64,000 bases of DNA from Azolla caroliniana (taxonomy: Eukaryota; Polypodiophyta): the NCBI GenBank assembly GCA_043228905.1, contig JBHGNT010000001.1:15252001-15316000 (forward strand), written 5' to 3'. Both the position numbers and the translations under genes were made by a program. Shown here piece by piece: positions 31,430-40,751 of this stretch; position 1 is the first letter of the stretch, and each line of letters starts with the position of its first letter. The notes beneath the pieces were generated by a model. It made no database searches and was not told the DNA's origin. It saw only the letters and a program-made list of their open reading frames with translations.

Positions 31430-32020
31430 TCGCACATGCTCGTTGACACACCCAATGGTTCTCCTCTACAAGGTGCATCGATTGCAAGTCACAAAATGAA
31501 GGAGGTATTCTCTCATGCAAATAGTCCTCAAAATCGGCTCGTATTTTTGCGATAAACCACTAAAGTAGATTTGTACCATCTCGTCTTTGTCCACAATCAC
31601 ACTAATGGATCTGAGTGCATCACAGATCTCTGTCATCCTTGTGGTGTAGTCAGTGATTGACATACCTCCTTGTCAGACATTGTTGAGCTCTTGCTTGAGC
31701 TGCAACTTACGGGTAGTGATGCTAGCAGCAAAGACCCTCTTCAAGTTCCCCCAATCATCCTTCCGCGACTTTGCGTCTCCTATGTACCTGAGCATCTGGT
31801 TGTGAACACACAAGGCAAAGCAGTACAAGACTCAGCTTGTTGCTTGCTTCCAAGCTAGGAAGTGTCTTTGTGTCAACTCTGGTGGTACTTCATTAGCTCC
31901 TTCAACATAGAACCAATACCTATCTCTGAGTAGGTATAGTTGCATCTTGTATGACCAAGATGCATAGTTGCTTCTTTCAAGCTTCTTCGTTGTACGCGAG
32001 CTGCCCATTCCTCTATCCAT
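31430..32020 (-). pseudogene. gag: element D gag
   Basis: Starts at ATG 32020 on the - strand (MDRGMGSSRTTKKLERSNYA), the same start as in element B. YASWSYKMQLYLLRDRYWFY keeps the Trp that is a stop in B, then EVPPELTQRHFLAWKQATS. After a shift, MSITDYTTRMTEICDALRSI and VDKDEMVQIYFSGLSQKYEP (31663-31550), and RTICMREYLLHFV. It ends at element F with the zinc knuckle missing. Confidence 0.87.
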
Positions 32021-32109
32021 GTTCTCGAATGTACTTGTCCGGAAGACAAAAGCCTTTCTCTGTGTTTTTGTTCTCTTTATCAACTGTAGAGGATCCTTCT
32101 AACCCTCAT

Positions 32110-32121
32110 GCTCTAATACCA
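32110..32121 (-). promoter_or_regulatory. primer binding site of element D (tRNA-iMet)
   Basis: On the - strand TGGTATTAGAGC against the 5' LTR end, the same variant as in element B. Confidence 0.9.
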
Positions 32122-32558
32122 TGTAAAAGATTACGTATGCGGAAACGTTTATGTCGAACACATCCGGACAACAGAAAACTGACAATTAGAAAAAAACACA
32201 AAGTAGGAGAGAGAGAAACTAAGCAGACGAAGCAATTCTATTACCAAAAATACTCAGTATATATACAAGTGTGTTGACAAAGCACTTTTTATACAAGTCC
32301 TTCAAAAGAACTGACAAAAGTACAAACACGTACTTTAATGCACATTAACTAAGCTTGACACTAATTAGCCTATAATAGGCCTATTTACTAAAATAGGCAT
32401 CTAGGCTATGTAACAGCTTGTCAGACTCCATTTGACTCGACTAGCCGATTCTGCTTACGACCTATCCAATTGGTTTGGGTCTACCCGATCGAACTATGTC
32501 CGATCCGGCTTTTGGCTTATTTAGCTGATCAACCCATGTTGAGTTTGTTCACTCAACA
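32122..32558 (-). repeat. 5' LTR of copia element D
   Basis: 437 bp, on the - strand TGTTGAGTGAACAAACTC to cttttaca. Paired AAGTAC (32318-32323) and GTACTT (32330-32335), TATA box on the - strand (32286-32293). Its outer border cuts into the protease of E. Confidence 0.88.
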
Positions 32559-32712
32559 ACAACCATTCTTCATGATTCGTCGTGTAGTTAGAAGCTCTGA
32601 AATCAACATACCACACCTCCTTCGGTTTGGAGGTGCCCGCCGCCATTGAATTGGCCTTGTGCTTCATCACAAATGCAGGGCCTCTTCCATTTTTGCAGAC
32701 ATTGACACAAAT
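32559..32712 (-). pseudogene. pol: element E protease fragment
   Basis: KNGRGPAFVMKHKANSMAAG, then KEVWYVDFRASNYTTNHEEW, aligning with EVWYVDSGASNHMTNHKEW of element B. The active-site DSGA reads DFRA, so it was inactive. Interrupted by D; continued at about 14105. Confidence 0.8.
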
Positions 32713-32872
32713 GTGCATGTGTTACACACATATCGATATACTCACACTTACTCGTGTGCACTTTTCCACATACACTTACAACATGTCATTTCAGACAAAG
32801 ACTATATATGTTACCATCCACCTACCCTCACATATATAAACTTATTTACGTACAATCCTACATATTAAACTT
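32713..32872. other. unassigned segment at 5' end of element E
   Basis: Rich in acacac-type repeats. It replaces the gag region and the inner part of the LTR of E. Nothing recognisable. Confidence 0.4.
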
Positions 32873-33125
32873 TGTCACAGGGTGGACTGAAGTACTAACA
32901 AGTACGTCAATGCTCACATAAGAGAATCGCACAATGATCGTAGCTAAAATTCCTATTACTAAGAATAGGAATAAAGGCCTCTAATGGCCTATCGGCTCTC
33001 CCAACCCTTCCACTTGTCGGCTTCTTCTATCAATCAGGTATCCAACCTCCAACCGATCCTCCTAGTTGATCCAGCTATCAGCTTCTTCAGCCAGTACGGT
33101 TTCATATTGAGATTGTCTCTCAACA
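32873..33125 (-). repeat. truncated 5' LTR of element E
   Basis: Matches the outer part of the LTR at 10233-10690: gaagtactaacaagtacgtc (GTAC pair 32892-32905), aagaataggaataaaggcc, ttgtcggcttcttc, and the end gattgtctctcaaca at 33125. About 200 bp of the inner part is missing. Confidence 0.75.
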
Positions 33126-33152
33126 TATGGGAAGGATGAGGGTATAAGGAAA

Positions 33153-33640
33153 TGTAAAAGATAATGTGTGGAAGCTAAGACAAAACTGGCTCGTCCGGAT
33201 AACAACAGAACATAGAATAGAGATTTAATGGAAAGCTTGAATGCACAGGAGAGATAGAGATAGCAAAAGCGTAAACTCAATTCAAAAAAATAACATTTTG
33301 TCCATACAAATGTCCTACAGAACACTTTTTATATACAAGTCATTCAAATGACTGACATAAGTACTCACATGTACTTCAATGCTCATACAAGCGGCTACCA
33401 TTAACTCCAAGGAATATACCTACGTACTAGGCTCAGACTATAGGCTCCAATGACTGGTTCTCACTATTCCGGAGTACGATCCAGTTCTCCGGTCTGGCTC
33501 TAAGTTCTGGAAACCGATATATCCGGACACTCATCCGGGTACCTATCCGGTTCTTCGATCCGGCTCAGACTTATTCAACCAATCCGGATCGCTTTTAGCT
33601 TGCCCGCTCAACACTCCTCCTCAAGCTCAACTTGAGGTCG
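33153..33640 (-). repeat. isolated copia LTR with PPT (element R)
   Basis: LTR 33153-33613 (461 bp; - strand TGTTGAGCGGGC to ttttaca) with the GTAC pair (33359-33376) and TATA box (- strand, about 33325-33335). The PPT (- strand ttgaggaggag) and about 25 bp of internal sequence remain at 33614-33640, then gypsy H begins. A 3' LTR remnant, not a clean solo LTR. Confidence 0.82.
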
Positions 33641-34700
33641 GATCGCTATGTGTGTCCACGAGTCCTTTCCTCCAACTCCTCCTAGTGTCTCCTTGCCTTG
33701 CTCACACTCCTTGACCCGTCTGCTCTTTGCGCTGGACTGGACCGTGCTCGACATGAGCAATGGCCTATTGTTTATCAAGTTGGTTGATTCACTCGACCAT
33801 GAAAAGGTGGGTCTCCTGTTTGAGACAGAAGAAGGGCTCACAACTAATTGGGCCGTGCTAAAAAGGGTTTGTTACTAGCCATTTCGACAAATGCTGAGAA
33901 TGGAATGATGCAAGCTCCTCGACGACATGCCCGTGTGTCGGGAAGAAGCTAGAGGAACCAATTCCAGCATGGACAGAAGGGAAATGAAGGTGACTCGAGT
34001 TGGGCACGGTTCCGACCAACGTGGTCAGGGGCCCATTTGGGGGCACAACTCTAGAGGAGCTGACGAAGATGGTGTGTGATCTCCAGATCACACAAGCTCA
34101 GGGAGATGACGGGGGATAGTCGTATGAACGAAGGCCTCTGGTCGACCAACCATGCATGTGGTGTGATGTCGTCCGTCACATCCGTAGAGAGTGCACCAAT
34201 TTTGCCGAAACACTCAAGAACAATATTGTGTATCTTTGGAACGGGCAGGTACACATGTGTGACACACAAAGGCCCATCGGGGTGAATACCGGTCGAGGCG
34301 GCATGAAGAGGTTAATGGTAGAAGACGCTACCCGGAACACCGAGGCCATCCACTACTCGGTGTCGATAGGGATACGGGTAGGTGGAGAGAAGGGCACTGG
34401 ATCCGGAAGCGATACCGTATTTTGGTCGCACGTTATAGAAGGCACGTCAGGGGTGAGGCTACGGAAAGAGGAGGCGCACCACGCGGAGAGGTATTTCCAG
34501 GAAGCTGCTGGAGAGAACGAGCCAGTTCAAGAGAAAATCGGCTTCATAGAAGCCGCCTACCATAACTATGAGGTTCTGGTCGAGGACAAGCGACCCGGAA
34601 AGGCCAGAGTGGTTGGTTCTTCGAACCGAAATGAGACCCGGAGTGGGCTAAAAAAGAATGATGGAGGCCCAGCTAGCCCATAGGGGAAGGCGAAGATTCT
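33641..34700 (+). pseudogene. gag: gypsy H gag and zinc knuckle
   Basis: LDWTVLDMSNGLLFIKLVD and EKVGLLFETEEGLTTNWAVL (33720-33870) match the gag of O. The zinc knuckle CMWCDVVRHIRREC (34153-34194) is complete (CX2CX4HX4C). The long frame that follows, to 34683, has no named domain but is collinear with O at 49650-50130 (LEVNIRRRGMK-type, then YEVLVEDK). Confidence 0.8.
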
Positions 34701-34710
34701 GAGCTTCCGA

Positions 34711-35334
34711 TTGAGCTCGGAGATAGAGAGGACAACGGATTTGCAGAAGGTCCTGGAAGAGCCGATCCTCGATAGCAAGGTGGAGCTCTCGTTACGGGAG
34801 GTGCTAGGAATCGCAGAGAAGGATGTCCACGATGGAATCATGGGCTTGGTAAAAAGGAAACGACTATCATCGAAGCAAGAGCCGGAGAAGCCGGTCGAAG
34901 TGAAGGTGGCCCACCTCGAAGAGGTGGCGATGGAAGAGGAGTTTCAGGATAGCCACTATATGAGCCCACACTGGGCCAGAGTGATGATAGAGACCCCGGT
35001 CCGGATTGAGGATGTGAAGGAGTCGGTAGTAGCGTTGATCGACCATGGATCAGAGATCAACTTAATGTCGATGAATTTCTACAAGAGAGGGAAGTGGCCA
35101 AGCAACACCAAGCATGGGTGGAAGATACGTGCGGCAACTAGAACCACGAAGGAGCTACATGGAGCATGCCCGAATGTCCGTGTAAAGGTCAGGGACATAG
35201 AGATAGACCAACACTTCTTCATGCAGGAGAAATCTTCTCACCCGGTAATTCTCGGAGAACCTTATATCACCACGGCTCGTATGGATACTAAAGTGTTAGA
35301 CAATGGTTCAACATACACTCGGGTGAAGAGCTAG
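34711..35334 (+). pseudogene. pol: gypsy H protease
   Basis: Open frame of 207 codons. SPHWARVMIETPVRIEDVKE leads to VVALIDHGSEINLMSMNFYK, where the Asp (35041-35043) is in a DHGSE active site in place of the usual D-S/T-G-S; ILGEPYIT follows. Very similar to O at 50198-50575. Frame ends at TAG 35332. Region 35335-35960 continues collinear with O in mixed frames. Confidence 0.8.
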
Positions 35335-35960
35335 GACGTCATCATTCTATCCAAATTTTGACGGGTAGACCCAACCACGAAAGGAATCGTGATACTCTCG
35401 GCAACAATGGCCAAGAGGATTTTTGAAGGGGGCTATCAAGGTGTGGGGCTGCGATAGTCCGAATAGCCGGAAGAATCCCCACACTTGTACCATAAGTAGG
35501 GAATTTTGGTTTTCCGGAAATATAGGTAGTACTACAACCAACATTGGTGACCGGGAAAGAAGTTGGAGTGAAGGGCACTTGAAGGCATGTGGAGCCTTGG
35601 GCCTGGACGAAGAGATTGGCGGCATTGTGGAGGCAATCTCATTTGACGACACCCTCGGGGAGATCAAGAGTCTGACCAAAGAGGACCTACGTGAAGACTA
35701 GATGATTCTAGTCGGTATGGTCGAAATGTACAAAGTCATTGCGGACTTCAGGAGGATGGTCAGGTTGGATCGGACGGCCCTAGTAAGCACGAAGTACAAG
35801 ACTGTAGACCGGAAGGTGAGGCTAGTCGCGGCTCCATTTTCTGGAGGATAGTTGGGAGCGGATGAAAGGGGTCATGACCGGCCCGAGTTTGCGAGATCCG
35901 GCCGGCATAGGGCACTAGTTCACTGACGAGATGCTACGGGAGCTGAAGATCGGTGGGGGT

Positions 35961-36560
35961 GGCTTGCTACTGCCGGTGGAGGAGGACCGGTTTCGGAGGA
36001 TGCTCACCGGCGGAGAAAAGCCTTTGTCTTCCCACCGGTGGAGATCGGGTGCATAGACCCAACTATCGTAGAACCGATGTTGATCTTCACGACACCACAT
36101 GTGCCATGGAGTCTCAAACTTATTCTGGTAACAGGAGCTCACATCCCGAAGTTGATGGAGTTGTTGAAGCAAAAGGTGGAGATGGGGATCCTCGAGCCGG
36201 GGAGTGCTCCTTATTTGAATCAGTGTTTTACGATGCCGAAGAAGAATGGTACACTGCGCTTTATACAAGACCTGCAATCCGTCAATAAGGTGACAATCCG
36301 AAATGCAGGATTTAGACCGACCACCGATGAGTTTGCGGAGTTCTTCGCCGGAAGGTCGATCTACTTGGTAGGGGATCTATACTCTGGGTCCAACCAGTTC
36401 CAGCTAGACGTGGAGAGCAGGGATATCATGACAATGTGAACCCCTCTCATCCTAGTCCGAATGTGTACCTCGCCACAAGGAGGGGCGAACTCGGTGGCAC
36501 ACATGGTGAATGGAATGAAAAAATTATTGAGGGACTGCATCTCTATGGCTTGCTGAAGAA
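35961..36560 (+). pseudogene. pol: gypsy H reverse transcriptase, 5' part
   Basis: VPWSLKLILVTGAHIPKLME, EMGILEPGSAPYLNQCFTMP, KKNGTLRFIQDLQSVNKVTI, then AGRSIYLVGDLYSGSNQFQL with the first catalytic Asp. TGA at 36437, then TSPQGGANSVAHMVNGMKKL. The catalytic FLDD/YxDD segment and about 150 codons that should follow are missing; sequence resumes at the LYGLLKN segment. Confidence 0.85.
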
Positions 36561-36860
36561 TGGTCTGAAGTTCAAGTGAAAGGGAGAACACACGGAGGAG
36601 GTGGTCCGGATACTAAAGGAGATGCGAACAATTGCACCGGCTCTCCGGAAATCCGTATACAATGCGGACACTCTAGTTTATGTGATGGTGGACACGAGTC
36701 CGAGCGGAATCGGATGGGTGATCAATCAGGAGGGCGTGGTCAACATGCGGTTCCCCATCCGGTTCAGTGCAAAGCTACTCAGCGAGCGGCATCGACGATA
36801 TACCCAGGTTAAACGTGAACTTCGGGGTAGCCTTCATCCCCAGTATTAATTGAGACAGAC
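36561..36860 (+). pseudogene. pol: gypsy H RNase H
   Basis: YNADTLVYVMVDTSPSGIGW has the first catalytic Asp; INQEGVVNMRFPIRFSAKLL and RRYTQVKREL contain the Glu region. Same text as in P, where it is split by O. The following 36861-37200 is broken sequence matching P at 54360-54700. Confidence 0.8.
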
Positions 36861-37200
36861 TTCCTACCGATTAAGCAGTTCAATAAAGACTACTTAATCG
36901 GAATGAAGGTAGTAATCCAGACGGACTGCCTACTGATTCTCGGTATGGTTTCCGGATGCACAACTCCAAACTTGGGAATGGTCAGGTGAATCGCGTACAT
37001 CATATCCCTCAATACGCAGATACAACACATGTACAAAAAAGACAACACCATGGCCGATATGTTTTGGAAAGCACAGTTCGAGAATGAGGATGGCATGGTG
37101 TTGGAAGACGAAGAGGTTGGCAAGGATTTTTTAGAGTCAGCTTGGATGTCTACGAAAGGGCAAAGCACTTCCGAGTCTAAACGAGTTCAACAAGAATGAC

Positions 37201-38508
37201 TATGATGGGGAGTGTAAGTTCCTAAGTACCATGGTGCCAGACGTAGCATGGGCAAAGGACGAGGCGAGCCGGATCCGGAAGAAGGCTTACAGATTCTTCC
37301 GCTGGAATGGTTAAATCTGGAGGCACCCGAAGAAGCGCACCCGTACACCACTCAGGGTGGTAGCGATAGAGAGCAAACAATAGAAGCTTGTGTCAGAATT
37401 GCACGAGAGCCCTTGGTCCAGACACCGGGGAAAGTGGGCCATGTTTGAGAAGTGGAAGGAGAAGTATTGGGTGCCGAGAATGTATCGGGACATGCATCAC
37501 TTCATGACGACATGCGAAAATTGTCTGATGCATTCCGAAATCCGCCACCACGATGAGCTACACCCAACCTACCCTCCAACCATCCATTTCAAATGGATTG
37601 TTGATTTGGTGACAATGTCAATGGGGGTAGGGCAGATGCGATACTTGGTGCTCGCACGGGAGGACCTAACGAATCAGGTGGAGGGTTGGGCATTGACCAA
37701 CAAGATGACCGCAACTGTATGCATATTCTTGATCGAAGATGTGATTTGTCGGTACGGATGCATGGGGAAGATCGTGGCCGATTGAGGGTAGTTGGATGCG
37801 CGGGAAGCCGAGGAGTTGTTCGACCGGCTAGGGGTCAAGCTCTCCCTTACTACGGCATACAATCCGTAAACCAATGGGAAGATCTAGCGTAGACATGGGC
37901 TGATCGTGAAAGCATTAGTGCGAGTGTGTAATGGATGAGTTAGGATCTGGTCGAGACTACTACCTTACGCTTTATGGGATGATTGAACAACGCACAGTTC
38001 GGTAACCGGGTACATGCAAGTGGAGCTTATGTTCGGGTAGAAGCCAATCATGCCGGTGCAACAGACGATTTCGTTGTGGATGACAGTCGACTGATCAAGA
38101 GAGATGAGCCGGGAAGAGCTACTTGTGGCACAAATTCAACATCTCGAATGAAGGCAGGAGGCCGTTGAGCGAGTGACAGCGAGGGTAGAAGAGGCAAGGA
38201 AGAAGAACAAGGGCCGGTTCAACCAAACACACTGACTTCGTCCGGAGAAGATCGAGGAGGGCGATTAGGTGCTGGTCTATGACAACAGCATGGATAACTA
38301 GCACCGGTTGACCCGAAATTTTGCGAGTAGGTTGTTCGGGCCGTACATGGTGACAAGCGCCAACGATAACGCGAGGTACCATCTTTCCGATCTTGACAGT
38401 ACGAGGATTGCACCGAACATGATAGGACGAGGACTAGTACGTACTAGGCAGTAGGATTTAAGGGGTACTTTAAAGACCCACACGAACAGAGAGGATACGA
38501 GGATTTGC
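37201..38508 (+). pseudogene. pol: gypsy H integrase and GPY/F-like end
   Basis: Zinc-binding part with HESPWSRH (about 37395) and MHHFMTTCENCLMH (about 37492-37535). Core: IVDLVTMSMGVGQMRYLVLA with the first Asp, GCMGKIVAD with the second, and AYNP, stop, TNGKI at the Glu region. Toward the end VLVYDNSMDN, FGPYMVTSANDNARYHLSDL resembles a GPY/F module. Stops at 37785, 37797 and many more. Confidence 0.85.
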
Positions 38509-38629
38509 TGTGAAGAAATCGGAGAGAATATTTGCCATTAATCGTGATGTATTGGCCTCCCCTTGTTCTATAAAAGGGGAGGTTTGAGACTATGTTTAGA
38601 CATACATGATTTGGAGAACGAAGTGGTTT
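38509..38629 (+). repeat. gypsy H 3' LTR, truncated
   Basis: TGTGAAGAAATCGG onward with TATA box CTATAAAAGG (38568-38577), matching the P LTR (55947 onward) up to tttggagaacgaagtg. The match stops where the 330-bp repeat of unit Q starts. Confidence 0.8.
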
Positions 38630-38959
38630 TGTTGACCTTTTGGCCGGTACAAGGAGTGCGGAACGGTGAAGACATCGATGGGTTGTAGATAGGCCGAGAG
38701 GGGAGAGGAGTGGCTATGGAGGGGAGAGGGAGACGAAACCACCCAAGACCATTTGAGTGCACACGAATCGTACATAACTCGGTGAAAGCGAGGATTAGAC
38801 GAGATAGGGGGAGGGGAGAGGGAGATAAGGAATCAAATAATAATACTAAACTCTACATAAGATTAAAACACTAAATAGATTAAAACATACCCATGAGAGA
38901 GAGAGAGAGATTAATAGCAAAACTAATTTTCATTAACAGAGGGTTTACAATGGGATAGG
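38630..38959. repeat. terminal direct repeat of Q, left copy
   Basis: Starts tgttgaccttttggccgg; contains gtagataggccgagagggg and ggggagagggagacgaaacc; ends ggtttacaatgggatagg. Close to the copy at 47494-47822 with few differences. Confidence 0.85.
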
Positions 38960-39530
38960 GGAAATGGGAATGGCCACGAGCAAACTAGTTTCGCCCCCTT
39001 TGGGGCTCATTAGTGCTAAGTGGCCTTTGGGGGGTTGATGGTGTTTATATAGGGAGGTTTAGGAGAGGCTTTAGAAAAATGAAAATAAGTAGTGGGGAGT
39101 GGAGGTGTGCTAATGGGTATGATTGAAAAGGAGAAGATTTGGCTAAGAAGGAAAAGGATTTTATGGGCTTTAATGTGATAAATGGAAGGTTTTGGTATAG
39201 TGAAGAGGTTATAATGTGAAAAGGGGGGGGATAAGAAGAAAAGAGAGAGAGAGAGAGTGATGATATGAAATTTAGAAGGGGAGTTAAGAGAGAGGGGAAA
39301 TAAGGAATAGGTGAGATGATGAGAATGGAAGGAAAGAGGGGGGGAGAGAGAGAGAGAGAGAGAGTATAAATAAGGGGAGAGAGGATGGGGAAACATGAAA
39401 AAAGTAAGAGAGAGAGAGAGAGAGAGAGAAACAAGGGAGAGAGAGGAGAGAGACGTGTGTAAACTAGAAAAAGTAAGAGAGAGAAATAGGAAAGTGGGGA
39501 GAAAGAAAGAAAGAAATAAAGAAAGATATA
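38960..39530. repeat. purine-rich low-complexity region, left of LINE L
   Basis: Strong strand bias (A and G on the + strand), with GA microsatellites at about 39241-39258, 39344-39364 and 39408-39428. A segment at 39280-39345 (agagaggggaaataaggaat and following) recurs at about 46330-46395, so LINE L entered an existing repeat. Long Leu/Ser/Pro frames on the - strand are composition artefacts. Confidence 0.75.
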
Positions 39531-39781
39531 TTAACGTCTTCTAAGGCCAAATTTGGCCCATGAGACAATTGGTTTACATTTAAAATGAGTGTTTATCCAA
39601 TCATGAAAACTAAAATAAAAGAAAATAGGTTAAGCTAAGAGAGTTCTAGTAGTGTACAAAACTTTGCACTAAGCCTAATCTCATTTCCACCCAAGTCTCT
39701 CAACAAGAAGTGGGAGGTCAAAAGTTTTTGGTGTGGGTGTGACCATGGTGCCGATGCATAGAGTGCCCTAGCCATAGCTTC

Positions 39782-40751
39782 TGTTGGGAGACAGGTCCCT
39801 CCGGATGGGAAGAGAGAAGAACAGTGCCAATAAACAAACTCGGCCGAGGCCGAAACCGGATGAGGAGTACCCGGCTACGGAGAGCCGGATGACGCAGACC
39901 CGGTGAGAACCGGATGAGGAGTACCCGGCTACGGAGAGCCGGATGGTACAGACCCGGTGAGATTCGGATGAGGAGTACCCGGCTACGGAGAGCCGGATGG
40001 TGCAGACCCGGTGAGAACCGGATGAGTACCCGGCTACGGAGAGCCGGATGGTACAGACCCGGTGAGATCCGGATGAGGAGTACCCGGCTACGGAGAGCCG
40101 GATGGTGCAGACCCGGTGAGAACCGGATGAGTACCCGGCTACGGAGAGCCGGATGGTGCAGACCCGGTGAGATCCAGATGAGGAGTACCCAGCTACGGAG
40201 AGCCGGATGGTGCAGACCCGGTGAGAATCGGATGAGGAGTACCCGGCTTAGGAGAGCCGGATGGTGTTGACCCAGTGAGGAATGCTCACCGTACGAAGAG
40301 ACATATTCGTAAATATGTTTCTGAGAGCCCATCGAGGCTATATTTGTAAATAGTCGAAAAGTCATATTAGTATAAATATGACTTAGGGCAAACTTTTATA
40401 AATAGTTGTTGTTGTTATTCTTGTTGGTGCAAGAATAGAGTGAGCGGGTAACAGTGTACAGAGAGAGAGAGAGCAAGAGGTCGTTGCCTCTGTTGTAACC
40501 GCCGCCTGTGGCGAGGATCATGAGCACAAGGTCGTTGCCTCCGTGAACTCACTGTTGTACATTCTAGCATAGTGATAGTTTGCAGCCTGTGGGCTGCCGT
40601 GGTTTTTTTTTCCCTCTTTGGGTTTTCCACGTAAATATCCTGTGTACTCTTCTCCTCTTTGTGTCGTGCTTTCATTTCCTGTTTTCTGTGCATGAATCTA
40701 AGCTTGGTTGTGGCCGAGCGTTGCGTATAGCGGAGCGTTTAGTTCCTATCA
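39782..40751 (+). repeat. solo LTR S2 (C-type copia LTR)
   Basis: 970 bp, TGTTGGGAGACAGG to cctatca, with gcttc (39777-39781) and acttc (40752-40756) as a target duplication with one change. Close relative of S1 in opposite orientation. About eight tandem units at 39856-40280, TATA box TATAAAT at 40371-40377 inside the inverted repeat AAGTCATAT and ATATGACTT, GA run at 40462-40475. Inserted in ORF2 of LINE L. Confidence 0.9.
39856..40280. repeat. 54/48-bp tandem array in solo LTR S2
   Basis: About eight units of 54 bp or a 48-bp variant lacking gaggag, with ccggatgaggagtacccgg then ctacggagagccggatgg. Contains CCGGCT and AGCCGG inverted pairs. Same family as the S1 array, with more copies. 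Confidence 0.9.

Larger units (their letters stand above)
14106..32558 (-). mobile_element. Ty1/copia element D, inside E
   Basis: Parts on the - strand: 5' LTR (32122-32558), PBS, gag (to about 31430), protease (28390-28509), integrase (27527-28390), linker, reverse transcriptase (26675-27031, then 15093-15770), RNase H (14590-15092) and 3' extension (14106-14572). It is split by B in the reverse transcriptase and by F between gag and protease. The 3' LTR is missing: the extension joins E's protease at about 14105, which implies a deletion. The 5' LTR border falls in E's protease just after NHEEWL. Confidence 0.8.
10233..33125 (-). mobile_element. Ty1/copia element E, outermost of the nest
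   Basis: Parts on the - strand, read left to right on the + strand: 3' LTR (10233-10690), PPT, extension, RNase H, reverse transcriptase, linker, integrase zinc-binding remnant, protease (to about 14105). A further protease part (32559-32712) and a truncated 5' LTR (about 32873-33125) lie beyond inserted element D. The protease reads across the D insertion: the EVWYVD to NHEEWL segment is on the far side and GDDTPHPIEP on the near side. Outside the LTRs, gatgg (10228-10232) and tatgg (33126-33130) fit a 5-bp target duplication with one change. Gag and the integrase core are missing. The join of the two halves is inference from this continuity. Confidence 0.65.
33641..38627 (+). mobile_element. 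decayed Ty3/gypsy element H
   Basis: Order: gag (5' truncated), zinc knuckle, protease, partial reverse transcriptase, RNase H, integrase, GPY/F-like end and the start of a 3' LTR (38509-38627). Integrase after RNase H marks Ty3/gypsy. The 5' LTR is missing, and the 3' LTR is cut by unit Q. Same group as P, and related to O. Confidence 0.9.

Noticed and set aside
39016-39434. Long - strand open frames with many Leu, Ser and Pro residues (also at 45374-46042, 45630-45923, 46434-46781 and 46887-47267)
   Set aside because: They are translations of purine-rich low-complexity DNA, which has few stops on the pyrimidine strand. No domain or start context.
40739-40751. C-terminus EVDRN of the LINE L ORF2
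   Set aside because: These residues come from the inserted solo LTR S2; the LINE frame continues beyond it to 39635.
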